Shown here one piece after another: positions 8,856 to 18,545 of a stretch of 64,000 nucleotides of DNA; the first letter of the stretch is position 1, and each line of letters starts with the position of its first letter. The stretch is from Sorangium cellulosum. GTDB lineage: Bacteria > Myxococcota_A > Polyangia > Polyangiales > Polyangiaceae. The notes below the pieces were generated by a model, which ran no database searches, had not been told where the DNA came from, and saw only the letters and a list, made by a program, of their open reading frames with translations. The position numbers were made by a program, and so were the translations under genes. The DNA lies in NCBI RefSeq assembly GCF_002950945.1, contig NZ_CP012673.1:5827001-5891000 (forward strand), in the 5' to 3' direction.

Positions 8856-10797
8856 ATGCATACGTTCAGGGATCCGTCGGCGCACGGCAACGCAGCGCCC
8901 GCGCAGAGGCTCGTTCCGTTCGACGTGCCCAACCACGTCGTCCAGTTTTACGAGAGCGAGGGCAGCCTGGCCGATCGGGTGACGGCCTTCATGACAGAGG
9001 GGCTGCTGGACGGTCAGCCGCTGCTCGTGATCGCCACGGGGCCGCACCGCGAGAGGTTCGCCGCTGGCCTCGCGTCGGTGGGGTTCGACGTGGCCGAGCT
9101 CTGCGAGGGCGGGCGCGTCACCTTCCTCGACGCGCGGGAGACGCTCTCGACCTTCATGATCGGCAGCTGGCCGGACGCCGAGCGGTTCCGGTGCAGCATC
9201 GGCGATGTGGTGCGCCAGCTCCTGCGCGGCCGCGATGGCGTGCTCGTGCGCGCCTTCGGGGAGATGGTGGACCTCCTGTGGCAGGATGGCAATCCGGACG
9301 GCGCGATCCGCCTGGAGGAGCTCTGGAACGAGCTCGTGGACGGCGGCAAGGTCGCGCTCCTGTGCAGTTATGCGCTGGGGAACTTCTCCAAGGAGGCGCA
9401 TGGAGGTCAGTTCCGCGACGTGTGCAACAGGCACGCGCGCGTCATCCCCACCGAGCTCTACACGCAGCTCGACGAGCAGGCGCGCCTGCGTGAGGTGAGC
9501 GCGCTGCAGCAGCGCGCGCGCGCTGGAGAGCGAGATCGAGTACCGGAAGGAGCTGGAGTGCGCCCTGCGCCAGGCGCTGGAGGAGCGCGAGCGCGCCGAG
9601 GCCGAGCGCGGGCGGCTCCTCGCGCTGGAGACGGCGGCGCGAGCGGACGCGGAGGCGGCGAGCCGGCTGAAGGACGAGTTCCTGGCGGTCCTCTCCCACG
9701 AGCTGCGGACGCCGCTGAACGCGATCCTCGGGTGGACGCACCTCGCGAGCGACGCGGCGGCGGACCGCGCGGCCGTCCAGCATGCCCTCGAGGTGATCCG
9801 GCGGAACGCGGCGGTGCAGCTCCGGGTCATCGACGATCTGCTCGACGTCTCCCGCATCGTGGCCGGCAAGATGGGGATCCACGAAAGCAGCATGGATCTC
9901 GGCGAGGTCCTCACCGCCGCGCTCGACAGCGTCCGTCCGGCGGCGGAGGCGAAGGGGGTCGCGCTCTCACTGCAGATCGACGAGTCCGCGCGCGTGGCGG
10001 CCGGGGACGCCGCGCGGCTGCAGCAGGTCTTCTGGAACCTCCTGTCCAACGCCCTGAAGTTCACGCCGGAAGCGGGGAAGATCGAGGTGGGGCTCGACCG
10101 CGCGGGCGCGTTGGCGCGGATCGTGGTGCGGGACACGGGGCGAGGGATCGCGCCGGAGTTCCTGCCGCACGTCTTCGAGCGGTTCCGGCAGGAGGACATG
10201 GGCACGGCGCGCAAGCACGGCGGGCTCGGGCTCGCGGTCGTGCGGTACCTCGTGGAGGCGCACGGGGGGACCGTGGACGCGGAGAGCGCGGGGGCGGGGC
10301 GCGGCGCGACGTTCACCGTGACGCTGCCGCTCCGCCCGCCCGAGGCGGGCGCTCCGCGCGCGGCGGCCGTCGAGCGGCCGGTCTCGCTGCAGCACGTGCG
10401 TGTGCTGGTCGTCGACGACGACGCCGACACCCGCGAGCTGTTCACGTACACGCTGGCGCGGGCGGGCGCCGCGGCCGAGGGCGCGGGGTCGACGGAGGAG
10501 GCGCTCGCGCGGCTCGCGTCGGAGCGGTTCGACGTGCTGATCAGCGACATCGGCATGCCGGGGCAGGACGGCTACGTGCTGATGGACGCGGTCCGCGGCC
10601 ACACCGATCCGCGGGTGAGGGGTATCCGCGCGGTCGCGGTGACGTCGTATGCGGGGGACTCCTACCGCGCCCGCGCCATCGACGGCGGGTTCGACGAGTA
10701 CGTCGCGAAGCCGCTGGAGCCGGCGCGCTTCACGTCGGCCATCGCGGAGCTGGTCGCGCGCCCGGCCCGGGACGGGCGGGCCGCCGCCGTCGCCTGA
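8856..10797 (+). pseudogene. MEDS-histidine kinase-receiver hybrid sensor, apparent frameshift
   Basis: Two adjacent frames together encode one protein. The first (ATG 8856; a GTG at 8799 is also in frame) gives an N-terminal MEDS-type sensory domain, recognisable by HVVQFYESEGSLADRV and QPLLVIATGPHRERF. At a (CG)5 run, 9513-9522, the homologous reading jumps by one frame. The second frame then supplies a coiled coil, a HisKA domain with LSHELRTPLNAILGW (phospho-His codon 9697-9699), a HATPase with N-box and RDTGRGIAPEF/GGLGLAVVRY boxes, and a receiver domain with acceptor Asp at 10546-10548. I chose 8856 because of a GGGAGGG site just upstream. A CG-repeat length change or a sequencing error both fit. 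Confidence 0.8.
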
Positions 10798-10859
10798 CCC
10801 CGGGAAGGTGCGCCGCGCGGGGCGTCCTGGTAGGGTGTCCGCCTCACCAGGAGACCGCG

Positions 10860-11879
10860 ATGAACGTTCCTGTCAATCGACGGTGGCTGCTCGCGTCGCG
10901 CCCAGCGGGCGGTATCGAGGAGCACAACTTCACATGGGCTGAAGAGCCTGCGCCCGAGCTCACGGCGGACGGGCAGATCCTGATCCGGAATCTCTATCTC
11001 TCGGTCGATCCGGCCCAGCGTGGCTGGGCGTCGCGGGACACGTACGTTCCCGCGGTCCCCCTCGGGGAGGTGATGCGGTCGTTCGGCGCCGGGCGGGTCG
11101 TGGCGTCGCGGGCGCCGGGCTTCGCGCCCGGGGATCTGGTCCAGGGCATGGTCGGCTGGCAGGACTACGTCGTGCTCGACGCCGGCGGGCCTTCACGTCC
11201 GACCCGGATCCCCCCGGGCGTGTCGCTCCCGGTCGCGCTGAGCGCGATCGGGCTCACCGGGCTGACGGCGTACTTCGGCCTGCTCGATCTCGGGCGCCCC
11301 ACGGCGGGAGAGACGGTGGTCGTCTCGGGCGCCGCCGGGGCGACCGGCATGATGGCGGGCCAGATAGCCAAGCTGAAGGGGTGCCGGGTGATCGGCATCG
11401 CCGGAGGGCCCGACAAGTGCTCCTTCGTCGTCGATCAGCTCGGGTTCGACGCGGCCATCGATTACAAGTCGGAGGACGTGCTCGCCCGCCTCGGGGCGCT
11501 CTGCCCGAAGGGGATCGACGTCTACTTCGACAACGTGGGCGGCGAGATCCTCGACGCGGCGCTCGCGCACATCGCGCTCCGAGGCCGCGTGGTGCTGTGC
11601 GGCGCGATCTCGACCTACACGGCGGCCGAGCTCCCGCCGGGCCCGAGGAACTACCGCAACCTCATCTTCAAGCGCGCGCGTATGGAGGGGTTCATCGTCA
11701 TCGATTACTTCGATCGCGCGCCCGAGGCGGCGAAGGAGCTCGTGGGCTGGGTCGCGTCAGGGAAGATCAAGGATCACCACGACGTGCAGGAGGGCCTGGA
11801 AAACGCGCCCAGGGTCCTGCGCCGGCTCTTCGAGGGGGCCAACCTGGGCAAGCAGCTCCTGAAGATCGCCGACGCGTGA
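10860..11879 (+). CDS. NADPH-dependent oxidoreductase, CurA/leukotriene-B4-dehydrogenase type
   Basis: This 339-residue enzyme belongs to the zinc-free medium-chain dehydrogenase/reductase branch that reduces C=C bonds of enones (E. coli CurA, mammalian PTGR). Diagnostic stretches are NRRWLLASRP at the N-terminus, YLSVDPAQRGW near 40-50, the nucleotide-binding VVVSGAAGATGMMAGQIAKL, KGIDVYFDNVGGEILD and ELPPGPRNYRNL. No zinc ligands are seen, as usual for the branch. Start ATG 10860 has an AGGAGA site 8 bases upstream. It follows the sensor gene by 62 bases in the same direction and may or may not share its promoter. Confidence 0.92.
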   Translation: MNVPVNRRWLLASRPAGGIEEHNFTWAEEPAPELTADGQILIRNLYLSVDPAQRGWASRDTYVPAVPLGEVMRSFGAGRVVASRAPGFAPGDLVQGMVGWQDYVVLDAGGPSRPTRIPPGVSLPVALSAIGLTGLTAYFGLLDLGRPTAGETVVVSGAAGATGMMAGQIAKLKGCRVIGIAGGPDKCSFVVDQLGFDAAIDYKSEDVLARLGALCPKGIDVYFDNVGGEILDAALAHIALRGRVVLCGAISTYTAAELPPGPRNYRNLIFKRARMEGFIVIDYFDRAPEAAKELVGWVASGKIKDHHDVQEGLENAPRVLRRLFEGANLGKQLLKIADA

Positions 11880-11909
11880 CGCCGCGGGGCGGCCGGGGCG
11901 GCCGGGTCG

Positions 11910-14900
11910 TCAGAACAGCTTGAGCTGCCGGCTTTCGTCGGCGCGCGACCGCTTCTGTGCCCCGGGCGCCGGCCCCTCGCGCGCGAGCAACCGCTCCTCG
12001 ACCTCGCGCACGAACGGCGAGACCTCGGTCTGGACCACCTTGCCGTGCCGCGCGCGCTCGCGGGCCCGAGAGAGGAACAGCCGCTCTCGCGCCCGCGTCA
12101 TGCCGACATAGAAGAGCCGGCGCTCCTCGGCCACGTCGACCTCGGCCCTGCCGGGGAACCGGAGCGGGAGCAGGCCGTCCTCGCACCCCACCAGGAAGAC
12201 CACCCGGAACTCGAGCCCCTTGGCCGCGTGCAGCGTGAGCAGCGAGATGCGGTCGGCCCGCGGGTCCCAGGCGTCGATCTCGGAGCACACCGCGAGCTCG
12301 ATCAGGAAACGATCGAGGTCGGCTCCGCAGCGCTCCGCGAGCGGCAGGCAGAGCTCCAGCGCCGCGTCGACGTCGGCCTCGCCGAGGCGCGCGGCGCCGG
12401 GGGCGCCCTCCGCGGCCCCGCCCTCCGCGGCCGGAGCGGCCGCCGGGCCAGGCAGCGCCACGTCCTCCCGGAGCCGCGCCGCGGCCGCCTTGAGGCGCGG
12501 GACGAGCGGCCCCGGCGGGGTGTCGGCCAGCGCCCGCGCGAGCGCCTCGGAGGCCGCGCGCTCGAGGACGCGGCGCTCGGACCGCCGCTGGAACGGCATG
12601 CCCGAGCGGGCGAGCGCCTCCCGGAGCGCCTCGGATTGCGCCTCGGTGCGGTAGAGCACCGCGAAATCCGAGAAGGCGTGATCCCCGCTCGCCAGCGGCG
12701 ACGCCACCCGGCCGCTGTCCATCGAGAAGAACGTGGAGCCGCCGATCATCCGCTCGATGGCGTGGACCACCTGCTCGGCCTCGGCGCGCTCCGTCGGCGC
12801 CTCGTGCACCACGACGCGCTCCGCTTCTCCGACCTCCGGCGCGTTCGGCACGAGCTCCCGCGCCCCGAGCGTCGGCGAGGGCGCGATCACCTGGAGCGCC
12901 GCCTCGACGATGGGGGACGCCGAGCGGTAGTTCCGCTTCAGGCGCACCACCCGTGCGGCTGGAAAATCCTGCTGGAAACGGAAAAAGAAGCCCACATCTG
13001 CGCCGCGGAAGCCGTAGATCGCCTGGTCCGGATCCCCGATCGCGCAGACGTTCCCGCCGGGGGGAACCAGCGCGCGCACGAGCCGGTACTGGCGCTCGTC
13101 GATGTCCTGGTACTCGTCGATCGAGAGGTACCGGGCCCGCGCCCGCGCGGCGGCGAGCACGTCGCTCCGCTCCTCCAGGAGGAGGACCGCGTGCCCGATG
13201 AGGTCGTCGAGGTCGAGGAGCCCGCGCGCCGCGAGCTCGTCTTCGTACGTCTTCCAGGCGCGGTCGACGTCGCCCCCGGCGGGCAGCGCGCCCTCCGGCA
13301 GCCGGTGTGTGTCGGCGTGGCGCGGGCAGCTCCGCTTCAGCGCCGCGATCTCGGCGAGCAGCCGGGCCGCCCGCCGCTCGGGGATGCCGAGCGCCCCGGC
13401 GAGCAGCGCCGTGCGCTCGTGTTCGCCGGCGATCTTCGGCGGGGCGCCGCCCCCCGCGTGCTCGCGCAGCAGCGAGAGGCCGAGCGCGTGGAACGTCATC
13501 GCGGGCACGCGGCCGCCGGCCTCGCCGAGCAGCGCCCCGAGCCGCTCGCGCAGCTCGTCGGCGGCGCGGCGGGTGAAGGTGATCGCGAGGCACTGCTCCG
13601 GCGGGACGCCGAGGTCCACGACGAGGTGGGCGATCCGGTGCGTCAGCGTGCGGGTCTTGCCCGTGCCCGGCCCCGCGAGCAGGAGCAGGGCGCCCTCGTC
13701 GATCTCGGCCGCGGCCCGCTGCTCCGGGTCGAGCGCGTCGAGCAGCGACGGGCCGCCCGGCGAGGCGGGCGCGGGCTCTGCGCGCCGCGGCGGGGCGCCC
13801 GCCTCGCCCTCCGCCGGGGGCGTCCCGGCGCGGTCACGGCCGCGGCGCGCGGGCGGGCGCGGCGCCGCCGGCGGGTGCGGTGCCGGCGGCGGCTGGGGCG
13901 GCGCGGGATCCGGCTGGAACAGGAGCCCGCCGCCGTGGCGCCGCTTCAGCTCGTCCGGCTCGAACACCCGGATCACGCCGTACTCGCCGTCGTAGCCGGC
14001 GTCGCGGATCACGCGCCCTTCCCGCATGCGCGCGATCGCCTCGGAGAGGAGGGGCGTCCCAGCGCGCTCGATGTCGTCGAGCGGCGCCTCGCCGAGGAGG
14101 AACAGCTCGGGGCCGAGCCGCGAGAGCACCGCGTCGTAGCTCCGCTGCACCGCCTTGCTGGAGGCGCCCACGCCGTGGAGCTCGGCCAGGACCTCGGGCA
14201 GCGGGACCAGGTTGCGGAACTCGCTCGCGCCCTCGGGCCGCGCGCCCTCGTCGCGGTCGGCGAGCTCCTCGACCCGGTGGAGCACGCCCACCGTGACCGG
14301 GTGGCTGCAGACCGGGCACAGGAGCGAGCGCGCCCGCGCCTCCGCCGGCGAGAGCACGACATTGCACTTGCGGTGGCCGTCGAGGTGGTATTTCCCCTCC
14401 TCGGGGAAGAACTCCACCGTGCCGGAGAAGCCCTGTCCGGTCTCCAGGGCGCGCCGGATCGCGAAGTAATCGAGCGAGGTGTCGAAGGCCGTGGCCTCGC
14501 GGCCGAGCTTCGCGGGCGAGTGCGCGTCCGAGCTCGAGACGAGCCGGTACCGGTCGAGCCCGGAGATCCGCCAGTTCATCGCGGGATCCGACGAGAGCCC
14601 CGTCTCGAGCGCGAAGATGTGCGGCGCGAGGTCGCCATAACACTCCTCGACCGCGTCGAAGCCGGCCTTGGAGCCGAGCACCGAGAACCACGGCGTCCAG
14701 ATGTGCGCCGGCACGAGGTAGGAGCCCTCGCCCGACTCCAGCACGATCTCGAGCAGGTGGCGCGAGTCGAGCCCCAGGATCGGCCGCCCGTCGGCGCTCA
14801 GGTTGCCGACCCGGGAGAGCGCGCGGACGATCCGGTCCGCCGCCTCGAAATCGGGCGCGTAGAGCAGGTGGTGGATCTTCCGGGTCCTGTCGCCTTTCTT

Positions 14901-15194
14901 GTAGATCGTCGAGATCTCCACCGAGAGGACGAAGCGGATCACGCCGCGGCACGCCCCGGGGAGCCGATCGGCCACGGCGCGGTCGAGGTCGTCCCGCAGC
15001 CGGAAGAGGCCCGGCTCCGCGGGCACGAGGCTCTCCCGGAGCTCGGCCATCCACACGGGGTGGGTGAAATCCCCGGTGCCGAGCACCGCGATGCCCTTGC
15101 GCTGAGCCCAGTAGGAGAGGTGCGCGAGATCGCAATCGCTGCTCGTCGCGCGGGAGTACTTCGAGTGAACGTGGAGGTCGGCATAAAAACGCAT
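11910..15194 (-). CDS. PHP phosphoesterase-UvrD/PcrA helicase fusion
   Basis: The 1094-residue protein joins two enzymes. Residues 1-420 are a PHP-type metal-dependent phosphoesterase (ADLHVHSKYS at 5-14, GTGDFTHPVW at 39-48, VSSSDAHSP later) followed by a cysteine-containing CPVCSHPV segment. A Pro/Ala-rich linker (about 440-490) leads to a superfamily 1 DNA helicase: Walker A AGPGTGKT (about 507-514), DEYQD, GDPDQAIYGFRGAD, KRNYRS, TLHAAKGLEF and FYVGMTRARERL. The N-terminal unit resembles stand-alone YqxK/PHP proteins often sited near helicases. A role in DNA repair or end processing is inferred. The GTG at 15236 would add 14 residues; ATG 15194 precedes the conserved start. It converges with the reductase gene. 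Confidence 0.93.
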   Translation of the reverse strand: MRFYADLHVHSKYSRATSSDCDLAHLSYWAQRKGIAVLGTGDFTHPVWMAELRESLVPAEPGLFRLRDDLDRAVADRLPGACRGVIRFVLSVEISTIYKKGDRTRKIHHLLYAPDFEAADRIVRALSRVGNLSADGRPILGLDSRHLLEIVLESGEGSYLVPAHIWTPWFSVLGSKAGFDAVEECYGDLAPHIFALETGLSSDPAMNWRISGLDRYRLVSSSDAHSPAKLGREATAFDTSLDYFAIRRALETGQGFSGTVEFFPEEGKYHLDGHRKCNVVLSPAEARARSLLCPVCSHPVTVGVLHRVEELADRDEGARPEGASEFRNLVPLPEVLAELHGVGASSKAVQRSYDAVLSRLGPELFLLGEAPLDDIERAGTPLLSEAIARMREGRVIRDAGYDGEYGVIRVFEPDELKRRHGGGLLFQPDPAPPQPPPAPHPPAAPRPPARRGRDRAGTPPAEGEAGAPPRRAEPAPASPGGPSLLDALDPEQRAAAEIDEGALLLLAGPGTGKTRTLTHRIAHLVVDLGVPPEQCLAITFTRRAADELRERLGALLGEAGGRVPAMTFHALGLSLLREHAGGGAPPKIAGEHERTALLAGALGIPERRAARLLAEIAALKRSCPRHADTHRLPEGALPAGGDVDRAWKTYEDELAARGLLDLDDLIGHAVLLLEERSDVLAAARARARYLSIDEYQDIDERQYRLVRALVPPGGNVCAIGDPDQAIYGFRGADVGFFFRFQQDFPAARVVRLKRNYRSASPIVEAALQVIAPSPTLGARELVPNAPEVGEAERVVVHEAPTERAEAEQVVHAIERMIGGSTFFSMDSGRVASPLASGDHAFSDFAVLYRTEAQSEALREALARSGMPFQRRSERRVLERAASEALARALADTPPGPLVPRLKAAAARLREDVALPGPAAAPAAEGGAAEGAPGAARLGEADVDAALELCLPLAERCGADLDRFLIELAVCSEIDAWDPRADRISLLTLHAAKGLEFRVVFLVGCEDGLLPLRFPGRAEVDVAEERRLFYVGMTRARERLFLSRARERARHGKVVQTEVSPFVREVEERLLAREGPAPGAQKRSRADESRQLKLF

Positions 15195-15821
15195 GGGGAG
15201 CCGTCGTGAGGTGTCGTTCCTATCGAGAGCTTCCACGCGCTGTCAATCGAGGACAGTCGATGTTTTTGTGAATAAAATCAGGCAATTTCAACCAACAAGG
15301 CGCAAGGGGACCCTCTCTCGAATAGCGTCGTTTTTTGTGAAAAATCAGCTCGCTGGGCGGAATGTGATATCGATGGGCTTGCCTGGCGTCTTCCCGGAGC
15401 AGGGGAGCGGCGCGGCAGGCCACTCCGCGCTCGGCGGCGCGAACGAACGCGGACTCCGCCGCTCTGCGCTCTGCGCTCTGCACGCGCGAGGATGTTTTGG
15501 ATCTGGACGCGCGCTAGAATACAGATCACGTCGTATCGAGCCAGAGATGAACCGCCAAGGCACCAAGAACGCCAAGGACGCCAGGAGAAAGACGATGTCT
15601 TGGCGCCTTGGTGGCTCGAAATTCTGCTCGTTTCAGGCGGGTTCAACCCGTCTCTCGCTCTCGGATGGATCGAGCTGCGACATCGCTCGGTGAGAGCAGG
15701 GGCGACACGAGGCCTCGTCTCGGCCATGTCGCGCGCTTGCGCTCGAGCGCCGCAGGGGGTTATCCTGGGCGACCCGGGGGCCGTCCGCTGCTGAAGGCGC
15801 GCGGCCCGCGCGAGCTCCGCT
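15195..15821. other. Intergenic region with an AT-rich stretch and a palindromic repeat
   Basis: These 627 bases separate the helicase gene from the type VI island. About 15255-15350 is unusually AT-rich for this genome, with several T- and A-runs, and may hold promoters for either side or be foreign remnant. Positions 15514-15664 hold copy 1 of a palindromic repeat. The remainder shows no gene with sensible composition. Confidence 0.5.
15514..15664 (+). repeat. AACCGCCAAGGC palindromic interspersed repeat, copy 1
   Basis: The repeat starts with CTAGAA, has arms GAACCGCCAAGG (from 15549) and CTTGGCGCCTTGGTGGCTC (from about 15599) around a short variable loop, and continues into a conserved tail containing TGCTCGTTTCAGGCGGGT and a small GGGTTCAACCC palindrome. 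It aligns in the same direction with 18384-18545 over about 150 bases, the loop being the most variable part. AACCGCCAAG-type palindromes are common non-coding repeats in large bacterial genomes; the tail makes this pair specifically related. Confidence 0.85.
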
Positions 15822-18332
15822 GTGCAGCCACCCTGGCCCCTCTCCCTCGTCGCCCTGGCGCCGTCCTCGTGCGGCGCCGTGCTCTGGCGCATGCAGGGCG
15901 CAGAGCGGCTCACGGTCATCGTCAAGGCGACGTTTGCCCTCGTCCACGAGCGGCGCGCGGAGCTCACCGCCGCGGCGGAGCAACTGGTCCGCTCCGACTC
16001 GGCGCGAGACGGGCGGGGCAGCCTCGAGCAGGCGTGTGAGACGGCGCCTTACCTGCCGGGCGCAGGGGTCCTCGTGCGCGGGCACGCCGCCGCGCCGGCG
16101 GGACAGACCGCGACGGCGCTCTCGGTGCGGGTCGCGCTCTTCCGGGAGGACCGGTGGGTCCTCAACAAGGTGCTCCACGTCTTCGGCGACTCCACACGAG
16201 AGGCCCGGAGCCCGCGGCCGTTCAGCCTCATGCCGATCGTGTACGAGCGCGCGTTCGGCGGCCCGCACGTCGACGCGAACCCGGTGGGCGTGGGCTCCGG
16301 CGCGGCGCTGCCGAACATCGTCGATCCGGTCGACCCGGCGCGGCCGGCGGGCTTCGGCCCGATCGCGAGGCACTGGGCGCCGAGGAGGCGCCTGCTCGCG
16401 CAGGATCAGGCGCTCGACGCCCCGGTCCCGGAGCTCGATGCCGGCTTCGATTTCCGCTACTTCCACGCCGCGCCGGCGGACCAGCAGATCGACTTCCTCC
16501 GCGGGGACGAGTGGATCGTGCTCCAGGGCCTGCACCCGAACTACCCGTGGATCCGGTCCTGCCTGCCCTCGGCGCGCGCGCTCGCGCGGCTCCATCGGGT
16601 CGAGCCGAGAGGGGAGGATCCCGGGCAGCCGATCGAGCTCGTCGCCGACACGTTGACCATCGACGCGGATCACCTGCTCTGTTCGGTGATCTGGCGCGGG
16701 AACGTCGCCGTGCTGCCCGGCGAGACGCCGGACCGGCTGCGCGTGGTCGCCGGCGTCGAGGTGCCGGGGCGGCCCCTGCCGTGGCTCGCGGCGCCGGCGG
16801 CGCCCTCTTCGCGGGCGCCCCTCGCGCTCGCCGGGCCGGGGAGCGCGCCCGCCGCGCCCGCGGCGGAGATCCCGGGAGGGCACTGGAGCGCGACCACGCA
16901 GCAGGCGGCCCCGCTGCACGCGCCGCCGCCGCTGCCGTTCGTGCCCGCGTCCGGGCAGCCGCCGCCGCGCCCCGAGCCCCCGCGGGCGCCCGCCGCGCTC
17001 GCCGGGCCCGGGAGCGTGCCGGCCGCGCCGGGGGCGGAGATCCCGGGGGGCCACTGGAGCGGGACCACGCAGCAGGTGGCGCTGTCCGAGGGGCGGCCGT
17101 CGCTCCCGTTCGCGCAGATCCCCGACCGGCACTGGAGCACGGTCACGCAGATGGCGGCGCCGCTGCAGGCGCTGCCGTCCTTGCCCTTCGCGCAGATCCC
17201 CGAGGGGCACTGGAGCATGGCCACGCAGATGGTGAGGCCCCTGCAAGCGCCGCCGCCGTTGCCCTTCTCGCCCGGGCCAGCGCCGCCGCCGCGCCCCGAG
17301 CCTCCCGCGGAGGCCGTGCCGTTCGCGATGCCCTTCGCCCGCCGCGGCGCCGCGCCGCCGCCGCCCGCCGGCGACCTGCCGCCGGCCGACGAGCCGCCGG
17401 CAACGACGACGCAGCCGCCGGCCGACGAGCCGCCGACAGCGACGCGGCCGCCGCCCGCGCCGCTCGACCAGACGACCCCGCCAGCAGGCGAATCCGCCGC
17501 GCTGGAAGAGGCCCCTCCAGCGCTCGCGCCCGGGCCCGTCGCGCCCGCGGACGACGGCCCGCCCGCGCAAGCCGCGGAGGTCCCCGCCGCGCCGCCCGAG
17601 CCCGCGCCCGAGGCGCGCGGCCTGCGCGCGGTGCTGCTCGTGCGCCTCAGGGAAGGTCAGCCGCTCTACGATCTCGATCTCTCGGGGGTCGAGCTCGACG
17701 GCATCGATTTCAGCGGCGCCGCGCTCGACGGCATGAACCTCGCCGGCGCCAGGCTCACCGGGTGCAACTTCACGTCCGCGCGCCTCTCCAGGACGAACCT
17801 GAGCGGCGCGGATCTGACCGGCGCGCGGCTCCACGCGGCCGACCTCTCCCACGCCGATCTCTCCCGCGCCACGCTCGACCACGCCGAGTTCGGCGCCGCG
17901 ATCCTCAGGAACGTGGACCTCACCTCCGCGAGAGGCGCCAACGCGAGCTTCGAGGGCGCCTCGCTGGACGGCGCCGACCTGCGGCAAGCGCGCCTCGTCG
18001 AGGCCAGCTTCGATCGGGCGAGCCTCGCCGGCATCAACGGGAGCAAGGCCGATCTCTCGCGATCGCGCTTCGAGGGCGCGAGCCTCGCCGGCGCCATCCT
18101 GCGCGCGGCAAAGCTCAAGGAGGCGAGCCTCCCGCACGCCAACGTCGACGGCGCCGATCTGCGCGAAGCCGACCTCTCGGGCGCCAACGTCTATGACGTC
18201 AAGCTCGCCAATGCGAAGTCGAGCGGCGCGACCTTGCGCAACCTCGTTGAGACTGCGCCGGCCAACAACGGCGAGAACAGCGGCGAGAACAACGAAAAGA
18301 GCGACAGCGAGAGCGAAGAAATAACGCCGTGA
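15822..18332 (+). CDS. DUF2169-pentapeptide repeat fusion protein (type VI secretion accessory)
   Basis: The 836-residue protein has an N-terminal DUF2169 domain (about 1-320; landmarks LTVIVKATFALV, YERAFGGPHVD, LQGLHPNYPW). Next is a Pro/Ala-rich region (325-600) carrying four copies of a module like IPGGHWSATTQ...PLPF, and then a C-terminal pentapeptide-repeat beta-helix (about 610-805; A(D/N)LSXA pattern). It ends in an Asn/Glu/Ser-rich tail. DUF2169 proteins are known adaptors or chaperones for loading effectors onto VgrG in some type VI systems. The pentapeptide helix may be cargo, a DNA-mimic-like effector, or a scaffold; this is inference. Start GTG. It lies between two related palindromic repeats, unlike the rest of the island. 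Confidence 0.85.
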   Translation: MQPPWPLSLVALAPSSCGAVLWRMQGAERLTVIVKATFALVHERRAELTAAAEQLVRSDSARDGRGSLEQACETAPYLPGAGVLVRGHAAAPAGQTATALSVRVALFREDRWVLNKVLHVFGDSTREARSPRPFSLMPIVYERAFGGPHVDANPVGVGSGAALPNIVDPVDPARPAGFGPIARHWAPRRRLLAQDQALDAPVPELDAGFDFRYFHAAPADQQIDFLRGDEWIVLQGLHPNYPWIRSCLPSARALARLHRVEPRGEDPGQPIELVADTLTIDADHLLCSVIWRGNVAVLPGETPDRLRVVAGVEVPGRPLPWLAAPAAPSSRAPLALAGPGSAPAAPAAEIPGGHWSATTQQAAPLHAPPPLPFVPASGQPPPRPEPPRAPAALAGPGSVPAAPGAEIPGGHWSGTTQQVALSEGRPSLPFAQIPDRHWSTVTQMAAPLQALPSLPFAQIPEGHWSMATQMVRPLQAPPPLPFSPGPAPPPRPEPPAEAVPFAMPFARRGAAPPPPAGDLPPADEPPATTTQPPADEPPTATRPPPAPLDQTTPPAGESAALEEAPPALAPGPVAPADDGPPAQAAEVPAAPPEPAPEARGLRAVLLVRLREGQPLYDLDLSGVELDGIDFSGAALDGMNLAGARLTGCNFTSARLSRTNLSGADLTGARLHAADLSHADLSRATLDHAEFGAAILRNVDLTSARGANASFEGASLDGADLRQARLVEASFDRASLAGINGSKADLSRSRFEGASLAGAILRAAKLKEASLPHANVDGADLREADLSGANVYDVKLANAKSSGATLRNLVETAPANNGENSGENNEKSDSESEEITP

Positions 18333-18383
18333 GCGACAGCGTTTACACTTCTTCACAAGGTTGACACCCTGGCCTCTTTGCGT

Positions 18384-18545
18384 CTAGAACACCGATCACG
18401 TTGAGGAACGAGAGATGAACCGCCAAGGCGCCAAGGGCGCCAAGGGCGCCAAGATATTTTCTTCTCCTTCTTGGCGTCCTTGGCGCCTTGGCGGTTCGAA
18501 AATCTGCTCGTTTCAGACGGGTTCAACCCGTTTGTCGCTCTAGGT
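18384..18545 (+). repeat. AACCGCCAAGGC palindromic interspersed repeat, copy 2
   Basis: This copy has a more perfect stem than copy 1: GAACCGCCAAGGCGCCAAG (from about 18417) against CTTGGCGCCTTGGCGGTTC (ending near 18499), with an internal triplication of GGCGCCAAG and a T/C-rich loop. It keeps the same CTAGAA head, GATCACGT, and TCTGCTCGTTTCAGACGGGT tail. It occupies most of the 317-base gap between the DUF2169 gene and vgrG, so it might act as a terminator or processing site between them. Confidence 0.87.

Noticed and set aside
15514..18545. Composite transposon flanked by repeats
   Set aside because: The repeats are palindromic, imperfectly matched and carry no transposase; no target duplication is visible.
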